This document shows positions 27,559-36,517 of a stretch of 64,000 nt of DNA, one piece after another. The translations under genes were made by a program, and so were the position numbers. The number at the start of each line of letters is the position of its first letter. Position 1 is the first letter of the stretch. Origin of the DNA: Pseudosulfitobacter pseudonitzschiae (GTDB lineage: Bacteria > Pseudomonadota > Alphaproteobacteria > Rhodobacterales > Rhodobacteraceae); the NCBI RefSeq assembly GCF_900129395.1, contig NZ_FQVP01000003.1, forward strand, positions 664,084 to 728,083. The letters are read 5' to 3'. The notes beneath the pieces were generated by a model. It ran no database searches and was not told where the DNA came from. It saw only the letters and a program-made list of their open reading frames with translations.

Positions 27559-28644
27559 CTAGCGCCGTGGCGGTTTGCCCGGTTTAGCGGGGCGCGCGGG
27601 GCCGCCGCGTGCGGGACGCGCGCCGCCAGGTTTGCTGCCCGTCGGTTTGCCGCCCGCTGGTTTGCCGCTGCTGAACGTCCGGCCCGCCCCCGAAGGCTTG
27701 GCCCCGCCTGTGCGTGCGCCGTCCGGCCGCTCGGACCTGTCCACACCGGATTTACCGCCCGAGCTGAACGTGCGCCCCGCAGGCTTGCCACCCGCGAAAT
27801 TCCCGCCCGACCGAGCGCCGGAAGCGCCGGGGCGCTGGCCGGATGTTTTCGGACCGCCGGGGCGTTTGACGGTGGGCTTTTTCACGGCGGTGCCGGTGGG
27901 TGCCACGTCCAGCGCCTCAAGCCCCAACTGATCGCGCAGGATCTTGCGGCGGACTTCTTCCACGGCACCCGGTTTCAGATCGCCCAACTGGAAAGGGCCA
28001 TAGCTGACCCGGATCAGACGGTTCACGCTCAGCCCGACTTCTTCCATCGCGCGCCGGATCTCGCGGTTCTTGCCCTCGCGCAGGCCCACGGTCAGCCACG
28101 CGTTCGCGCCTTGCTGGCGGTCCAGCGTCACCTGCATCGGCTGGAACCGTTCACCATCGGCGGTGATGCCGTCGCGCAGTGGGGCAAATGTGTCTTCGGT
28201 GGGCCGACCGTTCACCCGCACGCGGTAGCGCCGCAGCCAGCCGGTCGACGGCAATTCCAGCTTGCGCTTGATGCCACCGTCGTTGGTCAGTAACAGCAAC
28301 CCCTCGGAATTGATATCCAGCCGCCCGACACTCATCACGCGGGGCATATCCTCTGGCAGGTCCTCGAAAATGGTCTTGCGCCCCTTTTCGTCGGAATCCG
28401 TCGCCACCAGCCCCACGGGCTTATGATACAGCCACAACCGTTCGTGTTCCGGCTCGGCCACCGGCTTGCCGTCCACCGCGATCATGTCGCCGGGTGTGAC
28501 GTTCAGCGCGGGGCTGTCGATCTTGACGCCGTTGACGGTGACCCGTCCGGCTTCGATCATGCGTTCGGCTTCGCGGCGGCTTGCGACGCCTGCGCGGCTG
28601 AGGACTTTGGCGATGCGGTCGCCCTGGGGTGTGTCTGTGCTCAT
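27559..28644 (-). CDS. rRNA pseudouridine synthase, RluB/RsuA family, with long basic tail
   Basis: 361 aa. An N-terminal S4 RNA-binding domain ([21 protein letters not shown], about 10-30) is followed by the RsuA-type catalytic domain with the active-site Asp in [17 protein letters not shown] near 112. From about 265 to the end there is a low-complexity Gly/Lys/Arg/Pro/Ser tail with repeated GRTFSSG and [11 protein letters not shown] units. This tail is much longer than in RluB of E. coli. It probably modifies 23S rRNA in the large subunit. ATG 28644 was chosen over 28656. Confidence 0.9.
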   Translation of the reverse strand: MSTDTPQGDRIAKVLSRAGVASRREAERMIEAGRVTVNGVKIDSPALNVTPGDMIAVDGKPVAEPEHERLWLYHKPVGLVATDSDEKGRKTIFEDLPEDMPRVMSVGRLDINSEGLLLLTNDGGIKRKLELPSTGWLRRYRVRVNGRPTEDTFAPLRDGITADGERFQPMQVTLDRQQGANAWLTVGLREGKNREIRRAMEEVGLSVNRLIRVSYGPFQLGDLKPGAVEEVRRKILRDQLGLEALDVAPTGTAVKKPTVKRPGGPKTSGQRPGASGARSGGNFAGGKPAGRTFSSGGKSGVDRSERPDGARTGGAKPSGAGRTFSSGKPAGGKPTGSKPGGARPARGGPARPAKPGKPPRR

Positions 28645-28707
28645 GTCACGCGGCATAGAGCAATTCGCGACCTTGCGAAAGCGTCCCTTATCGGGCCATG
28701 TGACGAC

Positions 28708-29157
28708 ATGAGTTTTCGCAGCTTCATGGATCAGGCACTGGATGCCGCCACCGCCGCCGCCGCGCGGGGCGAGGTGCCTGTGGGTGCCGTGATCGTGGAC
28801 CCGGCGGGTCAGGTGGTGGCCGTGTCAGGCAACCGCACCCGCGAGATGTGCGACCCGACAGGCCATGCCGAGATATTGGCCATTCGCGCAGCCTGCGCCG
28901 CGGCGGGGTCGGAACGGCTGGCGGGCTATGATCTGTATGTGACGTTAGAGCCTTGTGCCATGTGCGCCGCCGCCATCGCCGCTGCGCGCATCGGACGGCT
29001 GTATTACGGGGCGTCTGACCCCAAATCGGGCGGTGTGGCCCAAGGGGCGCGGGTGTTCAGCCATCCGCAAAGCCACCACAGCCCCGAGGTCTACGACGGC
29101 ATCGCCGCAGCCGAAGCCGAGGCGATGCTGAAAGCGTTCTTTGCCGCGCGCCGTTAG
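28708..29157 (+). CDS. tadA: tRNA adenosine(34) deaminase
   Basis: 149 aa. The cytidine/adenosine deaminase zinc site is complete: GHAEI (His53, Glu55) and PCAMC (Cys83, Cys86). The enzyme converts A34 to inosine in tRNA-Arg(ACG). It is divergent from the pseudouridine synthase gene (63 bp gap that must hold both promoters), and its stop overlaps the stop of the UPF0173 gene by 4 bp. The frame is open upstream of the ATG at 28708 but would run antisense into the neighbour. Confidence 0.95.
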   Translation: MSFRSFMDQALDAATAAAARGEVPVGAVIVDPAGQVVAVSGNRTREMCDPTGHAEILAIRAACAAAGSERLAGYDLYVTLEPCAMCAAAIAAARIGRLYYGASDPKSGGVAQGARVFSHPQSHHSPEVYDGIAAAEAEAMLKAFFAARR

Positions 29158-29846
29158 ATCTTGATCGGCTCCAGCACCTGAGGCTCGATCACATCGACGT
29201 TCGGTAGCCCGTCCACCAATGGTTTCGCATCCTGCGCCAGCAGCGGGAAGGTGCGGTAATGCGCGGGAATCACGGTCGAGAAGTTGAAATAGCGCTTGGC
29301 CGCATAGGCCGCCGCCTTCATGTCCATGGTGAAATGCCCGCCCGCCGACAGAATGCCCACGTCGGGTTTGTAATAATCGCCCATCCACTCCATGTCGGCC
29401 ATGATATCGGTGTCGCCCGAGACATAGACGCATTTGCCTTCGCCCCGGATCATGAACCCGCATTCCTGACCCATGTACAGCGGCACATCGCCGTCCATGA
29501 TCGACGAGGAATGCGAGGCAGGCACCAGCGTGACCGAGACCTTGCCCAGCTGGATCGTGCCGCCCCGGTTGAACGCACTGCCTTCGACCGCGCCTTTGGA
29601 CACCAGATAGCCGACCAGTTCGACAATGCCAGAGATCGGGACGCCGCTGTCCTTGCTATAGTCCGCCACGTCCTGCGTGTGGTCGAAATGCCCGTGGGTC
29701 ACCAGAATCTGCGTGGCCCCCTCGCAGGCGGCGCGCGCCTTGTCCGTGTCCAGCATCGGGTTGCCACTCAGCCATGGGTCGATCAGCAGAACCTGATCCT
29801 CGATTTCGATGCGGAATGATCCGTGGCCCAGCCAGATGATGTTCAT
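29154..29846 (-). CDS. Metal-dependent hydrolase, metallo-beta-lactamase fold (UPF0173)
   Basis: 230 aa. The metal-binding signature HGHFDH is at about 51-56, with further ligands in PASHSS near 105, SGDTDI near 135 and PAHYRTFP near 199. The start MNIIWLGHGSFRIE is typical of UPF0173/YtkL-like hydrolases. Substrate unknown. The frame remains open for hundreds of codons upstream, but that is antisense to gatC and gatA; the ATG at 29846 with the MNIIWLGH start is the family start. A GGAG-type site (AAGGAGA) precedes it. Confidence 0.9.
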   Translation of the reverse strand: MNIIWLGHGSFRIEIEDQVLLIDPWLSGNPMLDTDKARAACEGATQILVTHGHFDHTQDVADYSKDSGVPISGIVELVGYLVSKGAVEGSAFNRGGTIQLGKVSVTLVPASHSSSIMDGDVPLYMGQECGFMIRGEGKCVYVSGDTDIMADMEWMGDYYKPDVGILSAGGHFTMDMKAAAYAAKRYFNFSTVIPAHYRTFPLLAQDAKPLVDGLPNVDVIEPQVLEPIKI

Positions 29847-29915
29847 GTGATGTCTCCTTTTGTTCCCCGCCGATGGTAGCGCATGTTGACGCCTTGGGGA
29901 GCCTTGGCCCGCGAT

Positions 29916-29949
29916 TTTTTTGAACCTCGCAAGGGGAACTCCGCGTGTT
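29916..29949. other. Shared motif TTTTTTGAACC-N14-CCGCGTGTT
   Basis: Between the divergent UPF0173 and gatC genes. The same two blocks occur at 18907-18939 with a 13-base gap. It may be a promoter element or a short dispersed sequence; nothing else in the sequence decides between these. Confidence 0.4.
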
Positions 29950-30054
29950 TTTACAGCGATGGCGCGCATTGGGCTGGCCCCGTGGCGGCGTGGCCCTTGC
30001 AGCGTGGCGGGCGGGGCGGTAAAGCCCTGTCCAAGCAGATGAAGGAGAGTTCCG

Positions 30055-30342
30055 ATGTCGATTGATACAAGCACGGCCGCCCGCGTGGCCAAGCTGGCCC
30101 GGATCAAGGTGGAAGAAGACGCGTTGCCCGCGCTGGCGGCTGAATTCAACACCATTCTCGGCTTCATCGAACAGCTGAACGAAGTGGATGTGGACGGCGT
30201 CGAACCGATGACCTCGGTGACCCCGCAGCGCCTGACGCGCCGCGAGGACGTGGTGACCGATGGCGATGTGCAGGGCAAGGTTCTGGCCAATGCCCCCGAC
30301 GCCCGCGAAGGATTTTTTGCCGTGCCGAAGGTGGTGGAATAA
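30055..30342 (+). CDS. gatC: Asp-tRNA(Asn)/Glu-tRNA(Gln) amidotransferase subunit C
   Basis: 95 aa, the usual GatC length. It stabilises the GatCAB complex, which converts Glu-tRNA(Gln) or Asp-tRNA(Asn) to the amide. Typical features are [22 protein letters not shown] at the start (read in parts), [19 protein letters not shown] near 35-52, and the LREDVV-like RREDVVTDG near 63. A good AAGGAGAG site precedes the ATG. Its stop overlaps the gatA start by one base. Confidence 0.95.
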   Translation: MSIDTSTAARVAKLARIKVEEDALPALAAEFNTILGFIEQLNEVDVDGVEPMTSVTPQRLTRREDVVTDGDVQGKVLANAPDAREGFFAVPKVVE

Positions 30343-31829
30343 TGACCGATCTCAACACATTGACACTGGCCGATGCCCGCGACGCGCTGCGCGCAGGCGA
30401 GACGACCTCGAAAGAGCTGACCGAAGCCTGCCTGAAGGCCATCGACGGGGCAGGGGCGCTGAACGCCTTTGTCCACCACACACCCGAGATCGCACTGGAG
30501 CGCGCCGCCGAAGCGGACAAGCGCATCGCGGCAGGTGACGCGCCCGACATGTGCGGCCTGCCCATCGGCATCAAGGACCTGTTCTGCACCGAAGGCGTGC
30601 CCTCGCAAGCGGGCAGCCGCATCCTCGAAGGCTTCCTGCCGCAATACGAATCCACCATCACCGCACAGTTGAAATCTGCCGGTGCCGTGATGCTGGGCAA
30701 GCTGAACATGGACGAATTCGCCATGGGCTCGTCCAACGAAACATCCGTGTACGGCAACGCGGTGAACCCCTGGCGGCGCGGCAATGACGACGCGCAACTG
30801 ACGCCCGGTGGCTCGTCCGGCGGCTCGGCGGCTGCCGTGGCGGCTGACCTGTGCCTTGCGGCGACCGGCACCGACACCGGCGGGTCGATCCGCCAGCCTG
30901 CGGCCTTTACCGGCATCGTGGGGATCAAACCGACCTACGGGCGTTGCTCGCGCTGGGGCGTCGTGGCCTTTGCCTCCTCGCTGGATCAGGCAGGCCCGAT
31001 GACCAAGACCGTGCGCGACAGCGCGATCATGCTGGGCGCGATGTGCGGCCACGACCCCAAGGACAGCACCAGCGCCAACCTGCCCGTGCCGGACTTTGAG
31101 GCGGCCCTGACCGGCGACATCCGTGGCAAGAAAATCGGCATCCCGCGTGAATACCGCATGGACGGCATGCCCGAGGATATCGAAAAGCTGTGGGACGACG
31201 GCGCGGCGATGCTGCGCGATGCGGGGGCCGAGATCGTCGACATCTCGCTGCCGCATACCAAATACGCGCTGCCTGCCTATTACGTGATCGCCCCCGCCGA
31301 GGCCTCGTCGAACCTGGCGCGCTATGACGGCGTGCGCTTCGGCCACCGCGCCAAGCTGGAGCAGGGCGACGGCATCACCGAGATGTACGAGAAAACCCGC
31401 GCCGAAGGATTCGGCGCCGAGGTGCAGCGCCGCGTGATGGTCGGCACCTATGTGCTGTCTGCAGGCTTCTACGACGCCTATTACAACCGGGCCCGCCGGG
31501 TGCGCACGCTGATCAAGAAGGACTTTGAGGACGTGTTCGCGCAAGGCGTCGATGCGATCCTGACACCGGCCACCCCGTCGGCGGCCTTTGGTCTGGGCGA
31601 GATGACCGATGCCGATCCGGTGCAGATGTACCTGAACGACGTCTTCACCGTCACCGTGAACATGGCCGGCCTGCCGGGCATTGCCGTGCCCACGGGTGTG
31701 GACAAGCAAGGTTTGCCGCTGGGTCTGCAGTTGATCGGACGCCCTTGGGAAGAGGCAGATCTGCTGTCTTCCGCTTATGCACTGGAGCAGGCGGCCGGAT
31801 TTGTGGCAAAACCGGTCAAATGGTGGTAA
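30342..31829 (+). CDS. gatA: Asp-tRNA(Asn)/Glu-tRNA(Gln) amidotransferase subunit A
   Basis: 495 aa amidase-signature enzyme, which releases ammonia from glutamine for the GatB transamidase. Catalytic residues are visible: Lys78 in GIKDLF, the cis-Ser in [13 protein letters not shown] (about 156-168) and the nucleophile Ser in [11 protein letters not shown] near 181. The family C-terminal motif LPGIAVPTG lies near 445. It is coupled to gatC by a TAATG overlap. gatB is not in this window. Confidence 0.97.
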   Translation: MTDLNTLTLADARDALRAGETTSKELTEACLKAIDGAGALNAFVHHTPEIALERAAEADKRIAAGDAPDMCGLPIGIKDLFCTEGVPSQAGSRILEGFLPQYESTITAQLKSAGAVMLGKLNMDEFAMGSSNETSVYGNAVNPWRRGNDDAQLTPGGSSGGSAAAVAADLCLAATGTDTGGSIRQPAAFTGIVGIKPTYGRCSRWGVVAFASSLDQAGPMTKTVRDSAIMLGAMCGHDPKDSTSANLPVPDFEAALTGDIRGKKIGIPREYRMDGMPEDIEKLWDDGAAMLRDAGAEIVDISLPHTKYALPAYYVIAPAEASSNLARYDGVRFGHRAKLEQGDGITEMYEKTRAEGFGAEVQRRVMVGTYVLSAGFYDAYYNRARRVRTLIKKDFEDVFAQGVDAILTPATPSAAFGLGEMTDADPVQMYLNDVFTVTVNMAGLPGIAVPTGVDKQGLPLGLQLIGRPWEEADLLSSAYALEQAAGFVAKPVKWW

Positions 31830-31878
31830 AAGGCCTCAATCAGTGGGCGCAGACCCACGCAATCGGGCAGAGAAACGC

Positions 31879-32598
31879 ATGAGATTTTACTTGATGGCTG
31901 CGGCAATGGGTGCCCTGGCAGCGTGCCAGCCGGCCGTTCCTGACAGTGCCGCCGGTGTCGGCGACCCCGGACGCGGTGTTGGATTTGACAGCTACGCGCA
32001 ATCCGTGCCTGCCGCGCCTTCCGTCTCCAGCCAGACGCTGGACGGCGCCGCGGCACCTGCGCCCGCGCCCGCCGCAACCGGTGGCTTTGACCCCGATCTG
32101 GTCGCCGCCTCGCTGGCCGAGGACGAACGCGCGGCCGCTGCAAACTCGGGCCGTGAGGTGGTGAATGCCAGCCCCTCGAACCCCGCGCCCGCGCCGGTCA
32201 GCAATCCCGGCATCTCGGACGAAAACGACTTTGACGCCGTGGCCTCGCGCCAGACCATCGCCAGCGACAAGGCCCGGATCGCCCAGAACGCCGCGCAATA
32301 CGAGGTCGTGCAACCCACGGCACTGCCCGCACGCGACGGGTCGGGTGGCCCGAATGTCGTCGAATACGCCTTGCAGACCAAACATGCGCGCGGCACGAAA
32401 GTGTACACGCGCCTTGGCTTTGGCGGTCAGTCGAAGATGGCGCGCAACTGTGCGAAATACCCCAATGACGACGACGCGCAGATTGATTTCCTGGCCAGCG
32501 GCGGACCGTCCCGCGACCGTATGGGACTTGACCCCGATGGCGACGGCTTTGCCTGCAACTGGGACCCCAGCCCGTTCCGGCGCGCCGCCCAGAACTGA
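31879..32598 (+). CDS. Lipoprotein with C-terminal excalibur-like calcium-binding motif
   Basis: 239 aa. A lipoprotein signal (RFYLMAAAMGALAAC, lipobox LAAC ending at about 16) is followed by a long Ala/Pro/Ser/Asp-rich, probably disordered region and a compact C-terminal domain with CAKYPNDDDAQIDFLASGGP (about 192-211) and DPDGDGFACNWDP near 218. The DxDGDGxxC pattern is the excalibur motif seen in extracellular nucleases and surface proteins. It overlaps the amidase start by one base (TGATG), so the two proteins are probably made together and act at the cell envelope. A frame extension to 31777 would overlap gatA. Confidence 0.75.
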   Translation: MRFYLMAAAMGALAACQPAVPDSAAGVGDPGRGVGFDSYAQSVPAAPSVSSQTLDGAAAPAPAPAATGGFDPDLVAASLAEDERAAAANSGREVVNASPSNPAPAPVSNPGISDENDFDAVASRQTIASDKARIAQNAAQYEVVQPTALPARDGSGGPNVVEYALQTKHARGTKVYTRLGFGGQSKMARNCAKYPNDDDAQIDFLASGGPSRDRMGLDPDGDGFACNWDPSPFRRAAQN

Positions 32599-33254
32599 TG
32601 CAGATCCACAGCCACCCGTCCCCCAACTGCGGCCCCCGCAGGGACGGGCTGGTGCCCGAGCTGGTGGTGATCCACTTTACCGCGATGCACAGCGCGGATG
32701 CCGCGCTGGAACGCCTGTGTGATCCGCAATTCGAAGTCTCTGCCCATTACCTGATCGCCGAAGATGGCACCGTGACGCAACTGGTACCCGAACACCTGCG
32801 CGCCTGGCACGCGGGCGCGGGCCATTGGGCGGGGCGTGACGACGTCAACTCGCGCTCGATCGGGATCGAACTGGACAACGACGGCCAGCGTCCCTTTGCC
32901 GAGGCGCAGATGCAAAACCTTATGATCCTGCTGCGCGACATCCTCGACCGCTGGTCGATCCCTGCGCAGGGTGTCATCGGCCATTCGGACATGGCACCCG
33001 ATCGCAAATTCGACCCCGGCCCGCATTTCGACTGGCCCCGGCTCGAGGCCGCAGGCCTTGCCGCCCCGCGCGGCACCGGGTCCGGCCCGGACGATCCAAC
33101 CCCCGAAACCTTCCGCGCCGCCGCCCGCGCCGCAGGCTACACCGCCGATGTCACCGACGACGCGCTGCTGAACGCGGTGCGCCTGCGCTATCGTCCCAAC
33201 GCCACGGGACCGCTGACGCCAGACGACTACATCCCCCTTCATCTTGCCAGATAA
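32598..33254 (+). CDS. N-acetylmuramoyl-L-alanine amidase (AmpD/Amidase_2 type)
   Basis: 218 aa zinc amidase. Zinc ligands and catalytic residues are visible: His26 in VVIHFTAM, WHAGAG near 73, the IGIELDN strand near 93 and GHSDMAPDRKFDPG near 127-140 with the His and Asp ligands. Such enzymes cleave the bond between MurNAc and the stem peptide in recycled muropeptides. No signal peptide is present, which favours a cytoplasmic AmpD-like recycling role. The 3' end of the gene, encoding PLHLAR and the stop, lies inside the 25-bp repeat at 33235-33259. Confidence 0.9.
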   Translation: MQIHSHPSPNCGPRRDGLVPELVVIHFTAMHSADAALERLCDPQFEVSAHYLIAEDGTVTQLVPEHLRAWHAGAGHWAGRDDVNSRSIGIELDNDGQRPFAEAQMQNLMILLRDILDRWSIPAQGVIGHSDMAPDRKFDPGPHFDWPRLEAAGLAAPRGTGSGPDDPTPETFRAAARAAGYTADVTDDALLNAVRLRYRPNATGPLTPDDYIPLHLAR

Positions 33255-33259
33255 ACTCC
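33235..33259 (-). repeat. 25-bp dispersed repeat, copy 2, overlapping the amidase 3' end
   Basis: Reverse-complement copy of the element at 5280-5304, identical over 25 bases as read by eye. It supplies the last six codons and the TAA of the amidase gene, so it contributes protein sequence. Confidence 0.7.
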
Positions 33260-33333
33260 CCCCGGAGGGCCGTTTCGCAACAAACGCCCGACGCCCCATT
33301 GACGCGCGCACCTGCAAGCGTCTAAGCCGCCCC

Positions 33334-33743
33334 TGCGCGGAAGGCTGGATGGCCGCGGGGGCGGGGGCAACTTCGCGTCCGAGGAAAGTCCGGACTCCAC
33401 AAAGACACGGTGCCGGGTAACGCCCGGCGGGGGCAACCCCAGGGAAAGCGCCACAGAGAACAGACCGCCTTTATGCGGATCGGGCAACCGACATCACATA
33501 GGGGTAAGGGTGAAACGGTGGAGTAAGAGACCACCGCGGGACGGGCAACCGGACCGGCACGGCAAGCCCCACCGGGAGCAATGCCAAATAGGGACCGCGT
33601 GCGGCGCAAGCCGCAGGGCTGCTTTGGCCCGAGCAGGTCCGGGTTGGCAGCTAGAGGCGCAGGGGTAACTCTGTGCCAAGATGAATGGCCATCCACGGGG
33701 GGCAACCCCCTGGACAAAATCCGGCTTACAGGCCTTCCGCGCA
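33334..33743 (+). ncRNA. rnpB: RNase P RNA (class A)
   Basis: Catalytic RNA that trims tRNA 5' ends. The P1 helix is formed by TGCGCGGAAGG (33334-33344) and CCTTCCGCGCA (33733-33743). Conserved segments are gaggaaagtccggactcc starting at 33381, the ACAGAGAACAGACCGCC-like region near 33451-33470, tgaaacggtggagtaagaga at 33511 and AGATGAATGGCC near 33679. A T-run at 33750-33756 follows the P1 3' strand and may end transcription. Exact ends are estimated from P1 pairing. Confidence 0.95.
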
Positions 33744-33911
33744 ATTGGCCTTTTTTACATCTGCATCTTTTTCCAGCAGCGCCACGGCCACCGACCACGG
33801 ACCAATCCGATGAGCGTCGCCGCAGGGCAAATAAACGCCCACGCGCCGAAAGCCGTGTTAACATCGCGCCGAATCCTGTTGTTTTCTTGGTGGAATCGAA
33901 AGGCTGACCAG

Positions 33912-35174
33912 ATGAAGGTTGTCGTAATGGGCGCGGGCGTCATTGGCGTCACCACCGCGTATTATCTGGCCCGGCAAGGGGCCGAGGTCGTGGTCATCGA
34001 CCGCCAGATCGGGCCGGGGCTGGAAACCAGCTATGCCAACGCGGGCGAGCTGAGCTATGGCATGACCTCGCCCTGGGCCGCACCGGGCATCCCGATGAAG
34101 GCGGTCAAATGGCTGTTCATGAAACGCCGCCCGCTGTTCATCTGGCCGCTGATCAGCCCGACCATGTGGAAATGGTGCATCGACATGGTGCGCAACTGCA
34201 ACGAAGACAGCTATCGTATCAACAAGGGACGCATGGTGCGGGTGTCGAACTATTCGCGCGACGTGATGCCCGAGCTGATCGCCGAGACGGGTATCGCTTA
34301 TGATGGCCGCGAACAGGGCACCTTGCAGCTGTTCCGCACCGCCAAGCAGATGAAGGCGTCGAAGGCCGATCAGGAGATTCTGGCCGAATATGATTCCCCC
34401 TACGAGGTTCTGGGCCGCGACGCCTGTATCGCCGTCGAACCCGCACTGGCCGAGGTGCGCAATAAATTCGTGGGCGGGCTGCGCCTGACCGCGGACCGCA
34501 CAGGCGATTGCCGCATGTTCACCATCGCCCTGGCGGAAAAATGCGCGGAAATGGGTGTTGAATTCCAATACGGCCAGGCGATCAAATCCATCGCGGTCGA
34601 GGATGGCAAGATTGCAGGCGTCGACACCGAGATTGCGGGCCGCATCACCGCCGACGCTTACGTCTGCGCCATGGGCAGCTATGCGGTGAACGTGCTGAAC
34701 CCCATCGGGGTGCGCCTGCCGGTCTATCCGGTCAAGGGGTATTCGGTCACCGTGCCCGTCACCGACGACGCATTCGCGCCGCAGTCGACGATCATGGATG
34801 AGACGCACAAGGTTGCCATCACCCGTCTGGGCGACCGCATCCGCGTGGCAGGGACTGCCGAAATTGCAGGCTATTCCAACCGTTTGGGGCCACATGCCAC
34901 GGACACGGTGAAACACGTCATCAGCGATCTGTTTCCCAAGGGCGGCGATATTTCCCGCGCCGAGGGCTGGACCGGCCTGCGCCCGATGACGCCGGACGGC
35001 ACGCCCGTGCTGGGGCCGACCAAATACGAAAACCTCTTCGTGAACACCGGCCACGGCACGCTGGGCTGGACCATGGCCTGCGGGTCGGGCCGGGCGGTGG
35101 CGGACGTGGTCATGGGCAAGACGCCCGAGATTTCCTTTGACGGTCTGACAGCCGCCAGATTTGCCGGAAACTAG
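33912..35174 (+). CDS. dadA: D-amino acid dehydrogenase (DadA-type FAD oxidoreductase)
   Basis: 420 aa flavoprotein that oxidises D-amino acids (classically D-alanine) to 2-oxoacids and passes electrons to the respiratory chain. The FAD-binding GAGVIGVTTAYYLARQGAEV is at about 7-26, followed by ETSYANAGELSYGM near 38, a DadA hallmark. The C-terminal block GWTGLRPMTPDGTPVLGPT near 355 and NTGHGTLGWTMACGSG near 380 bind FAD and close the domain. The ATG at 33912 gives the normal length; an open extension upstream runs into rnpB. A link with cell-wall D-Ala recycling via the nearby amidase is possible. Confidence 0.9.
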   Translation: MKVVVMGAGVIGVTTAYYLARQGAEVVVIDRQIGPGLETSYANAGELSYGMTSPWAAPGIPMKAVKWLFMKRRPLFIWPLISPTMWKWCIDMVRNCNEDSYRINKGRMVRVSNYSRDVMPELIAETGIAYDGREQGTLQLFRTAKQMKASKADQEILAEYDSPYEVLGRDACIAVEPALAEVRNKFVGGLRLTADRTGDCRMFTIALAEKCAEMGVEFQYGQAIKSIAVEDGKIAGVDTEIAGRITADAYVCAMGSYAVNVLNPIGVRLPVYPVKGYSVTVPVTDDAFAPQSTIMDETHKVAITRLGDRIRVAGTAEIAGYSNRLGPHATDTVKHVISDLFPKGGDISRAEGWTGLRPMTPDGTPVLGPTKYENLFVNTGHGTLGWTMACGSGRAVADVVMGKTPEISFDGLTAARFAGN

Positions 35175-35324
35175 TTCGCAATCTTGAGGGCCACGCGCCG
35201 TATTCCCGTTGTGTCGCCCGATGTGACAGGATAGATGACGCGAGCGCACGCGGCCTGCAAAACCACGGCACCGGCCCCGCGCGCAGAACTTGCTGCAATT
35301 CCGGCCTGCGTGCCTCTTTTGCGG

Positions 35325-35352
35325 TTGACTCACCCCGCGATCTGCTTAGAAG
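35325..35352 (+). promoter_or_regulatory. Putative sigma-70 promoter for rpmG
   Basis: TTGACT at 35325-35330 and a TAGAAG -10-like hexamer at 35347-35352, spaced 16 bp, lie about 60 bp ahead of the rpmG start. Only sequence match supports it. Confidence 0.4.
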
Positions 35353-35412
35353 GCGGGGTTCAGGATTTACGCGCCCGCCTACCGAGGTCACCGGCGCAGC
35401 AGGAGAAGAGAC

Positions 35413-35580
35413 ATGGCGAAGCCAACCACGATCAAGATCCGTCTGAACTCGTCCGCGGGCACAGGCCACTTCTACGTGACAAAGAAAAACGCACGCACGA
35501 TGACCGAGAAAATGTCGGTCCGTAAATACGACCCCGTTGCGCGCAAGCACGTTGAATACAAAGAAGGCAAGATCAAGTAA
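35413..35580 (+). CDS. rpmG: 50S ribosomal protein L33
   Basis: 55 aa: starts [20 protein letters not shown], continues [14 protein letters not shown] and ends [12 protein letters not shown], matching alphaproteobacterial L33 along its full length. It is the cysteine-free form (no CxxC zinc motif). AGGAGAAGAG precedes the ATG. It is monocistronic, with its own promoter and a terminator directly downstream. Confidence 0.96.
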   Translation: MAKPTTIKIRLNSSAGTGHFYVTKKNARTMTEKMSVRKYDPVARKHVEYKEGKIK

Positions 35581-35606
35581 GATCGCTTTCAGATTTCAAT
35601 ACGCTG

Positions 35607-35633
35607 GGCCGCGCCGCAAGGACGCGGCCTTTT
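35607..35633 (+). terminator. Rho-independent terminator after rpmG
   Basis: Stem GGCCGCG (35607-35613) / CGCGGCC (35623-35629) with a 9-nt loop, followed by TTTT. It begins 26 bp after the rpmG stop. Confidence 0.85.
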
Positions 35634-35715
35634 GCGTATCTGCCCCCCTTGCACCACAGGCACGGTCCCCATCCCCCCGCACGGCGCGCTCTGGCCGCCC
35701 GACAGGAGACCGACC

Positions 35716-36198
35716 ATGTTCATTCGTCCCGCCACAGCCGCAGACAGCGACGCTGTAACTGCGCTTCTGGCGCGCAGCTACCCGCTTCTGCTGGCCCGCG
35801 ACTACGCGCCTGACGAGCTTGCCCCGGCCTTGCCGATGATGACCCGTGCACGTCCCGAATTGCTGGCCTGTGGCACCTACTATGTCGTCGAGGATTGCGA
35901 TGTGGTGATCGGGGCAGGGGGCTGGACCCCCGATGCCGACGACCCGACGCTGGGCCACATCCGCCATCTGGCGACCGACCCGCGCGAATTGCGCGCAGGC
36001 GTGGCCACCTGGCTGATGCACCACAGCTTTGATGCGGCCCGCGCAGCGGGCGTGCAGCGCATTGAATGCCGCGCCACCCGCACAGCCGAGCGGTTCTATC
36101 ACGCGGTGGGCTTTCGCACGCTGGGGCCGCTGGACGTGGACATGGGCGCGCAGGTCCGCTTTCCCGCGATCCGGATGGAGCGGGCGCTGGAAGCCTAG
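35716..36198 (+). CDS. GNAT family N-acetyltransferase
   Basis: 160 aa. The start MFIRPATAADSDAVTALLARS (read as RPATAADSDAV) is the usual GNAT first strand and helix. The acetyl-CoA binding region is HLATDPRELRAGVATWLM near 92-109, where the canonical Q/RxxGxG/A is weakly kept as ELRAGVA. RFYHAVGF near 135 is the typical late motif. The acceptor substrate is unknown. The ATG at 35716 was chosen for family length. Its stop overlaps the DUF1272 stop on the other strand. Confidence 0.85.
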   Translation: MFIRPATAADSDAVTALLARSYPLLLARDYAPDELAPALPMMTRARPELLACGTYYVVEDCDVVIGAGGWTPDADDPTLGHIRHLATDPRELRAGVATWLMHHSFDAARAAGVQRIECRATRTAERFYHAVGFRTLGPLDVDMGAQVRFPAIRMERALEA

Positions 36199-36503
36199 CG
36201 TTCGGCGGGCGGCAGGTCGCGCAAGCGCGCCGACAGGGCCGCCACTGCGTCGGGCGGTTGCTTCATCGTCCGACGCTTGGTGCCTGCCGGATGGTGGCCC
36301 AGCCCCGTGCCCGTACGATGCGCGCCCTTGGGCCGGATCGGGCGCGGGACAAAGCCACCGCCACAGTTCGGACAGACGTTGTGCAGATGCTGGTCAACGC
36401 AATCGGCGCAAAAGGTACACTCGTAAGAGCAGATGCGCGCGTTTTCCGCCTCTGGCGGCAGGTCCACATCGCACATCTCGCAATTGGGGCGCAGTTCCAG
36501 CAT
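36195..36503 (-). CDS. DUF1272 zinc-binding protein
   Basis: 102 aa. The N-terminal 50 residues are DUF1272: MLELRPNCEMCDVDLPPEA (read as RPNCEMC), CSYECTFCADCV near 25-36 and NVCPNCGGGFVPRP near 42-55. The four CxxC pairs must bind zinc. The tail is basic and not conserved. It follows the GNAT gene at 36518 by 14 bp on the same strand and is tail-to-tail with the other GNAT. Function unknown. Confidence 0.88.
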   Translation of the reverse strand: MLELRPNCEMCDVDLPPEAENARICSYECTFCADCVDQHLHNVCPNCGGGFVPRPIRPKGAHRTGTGLGHHPAGTKRRTMKQPPDAVAALSARLRDLPPAER

Positions 36504-36517
36504 CGTCGTCCTCCTGT

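Noticed and set aside
29847..31709. Upstream extension of the UPF0173 hydrolase frame
   Set aside because: It would run antisense through gatC and gatA. The hydrolase family starts at MNIIWLGH (29846).
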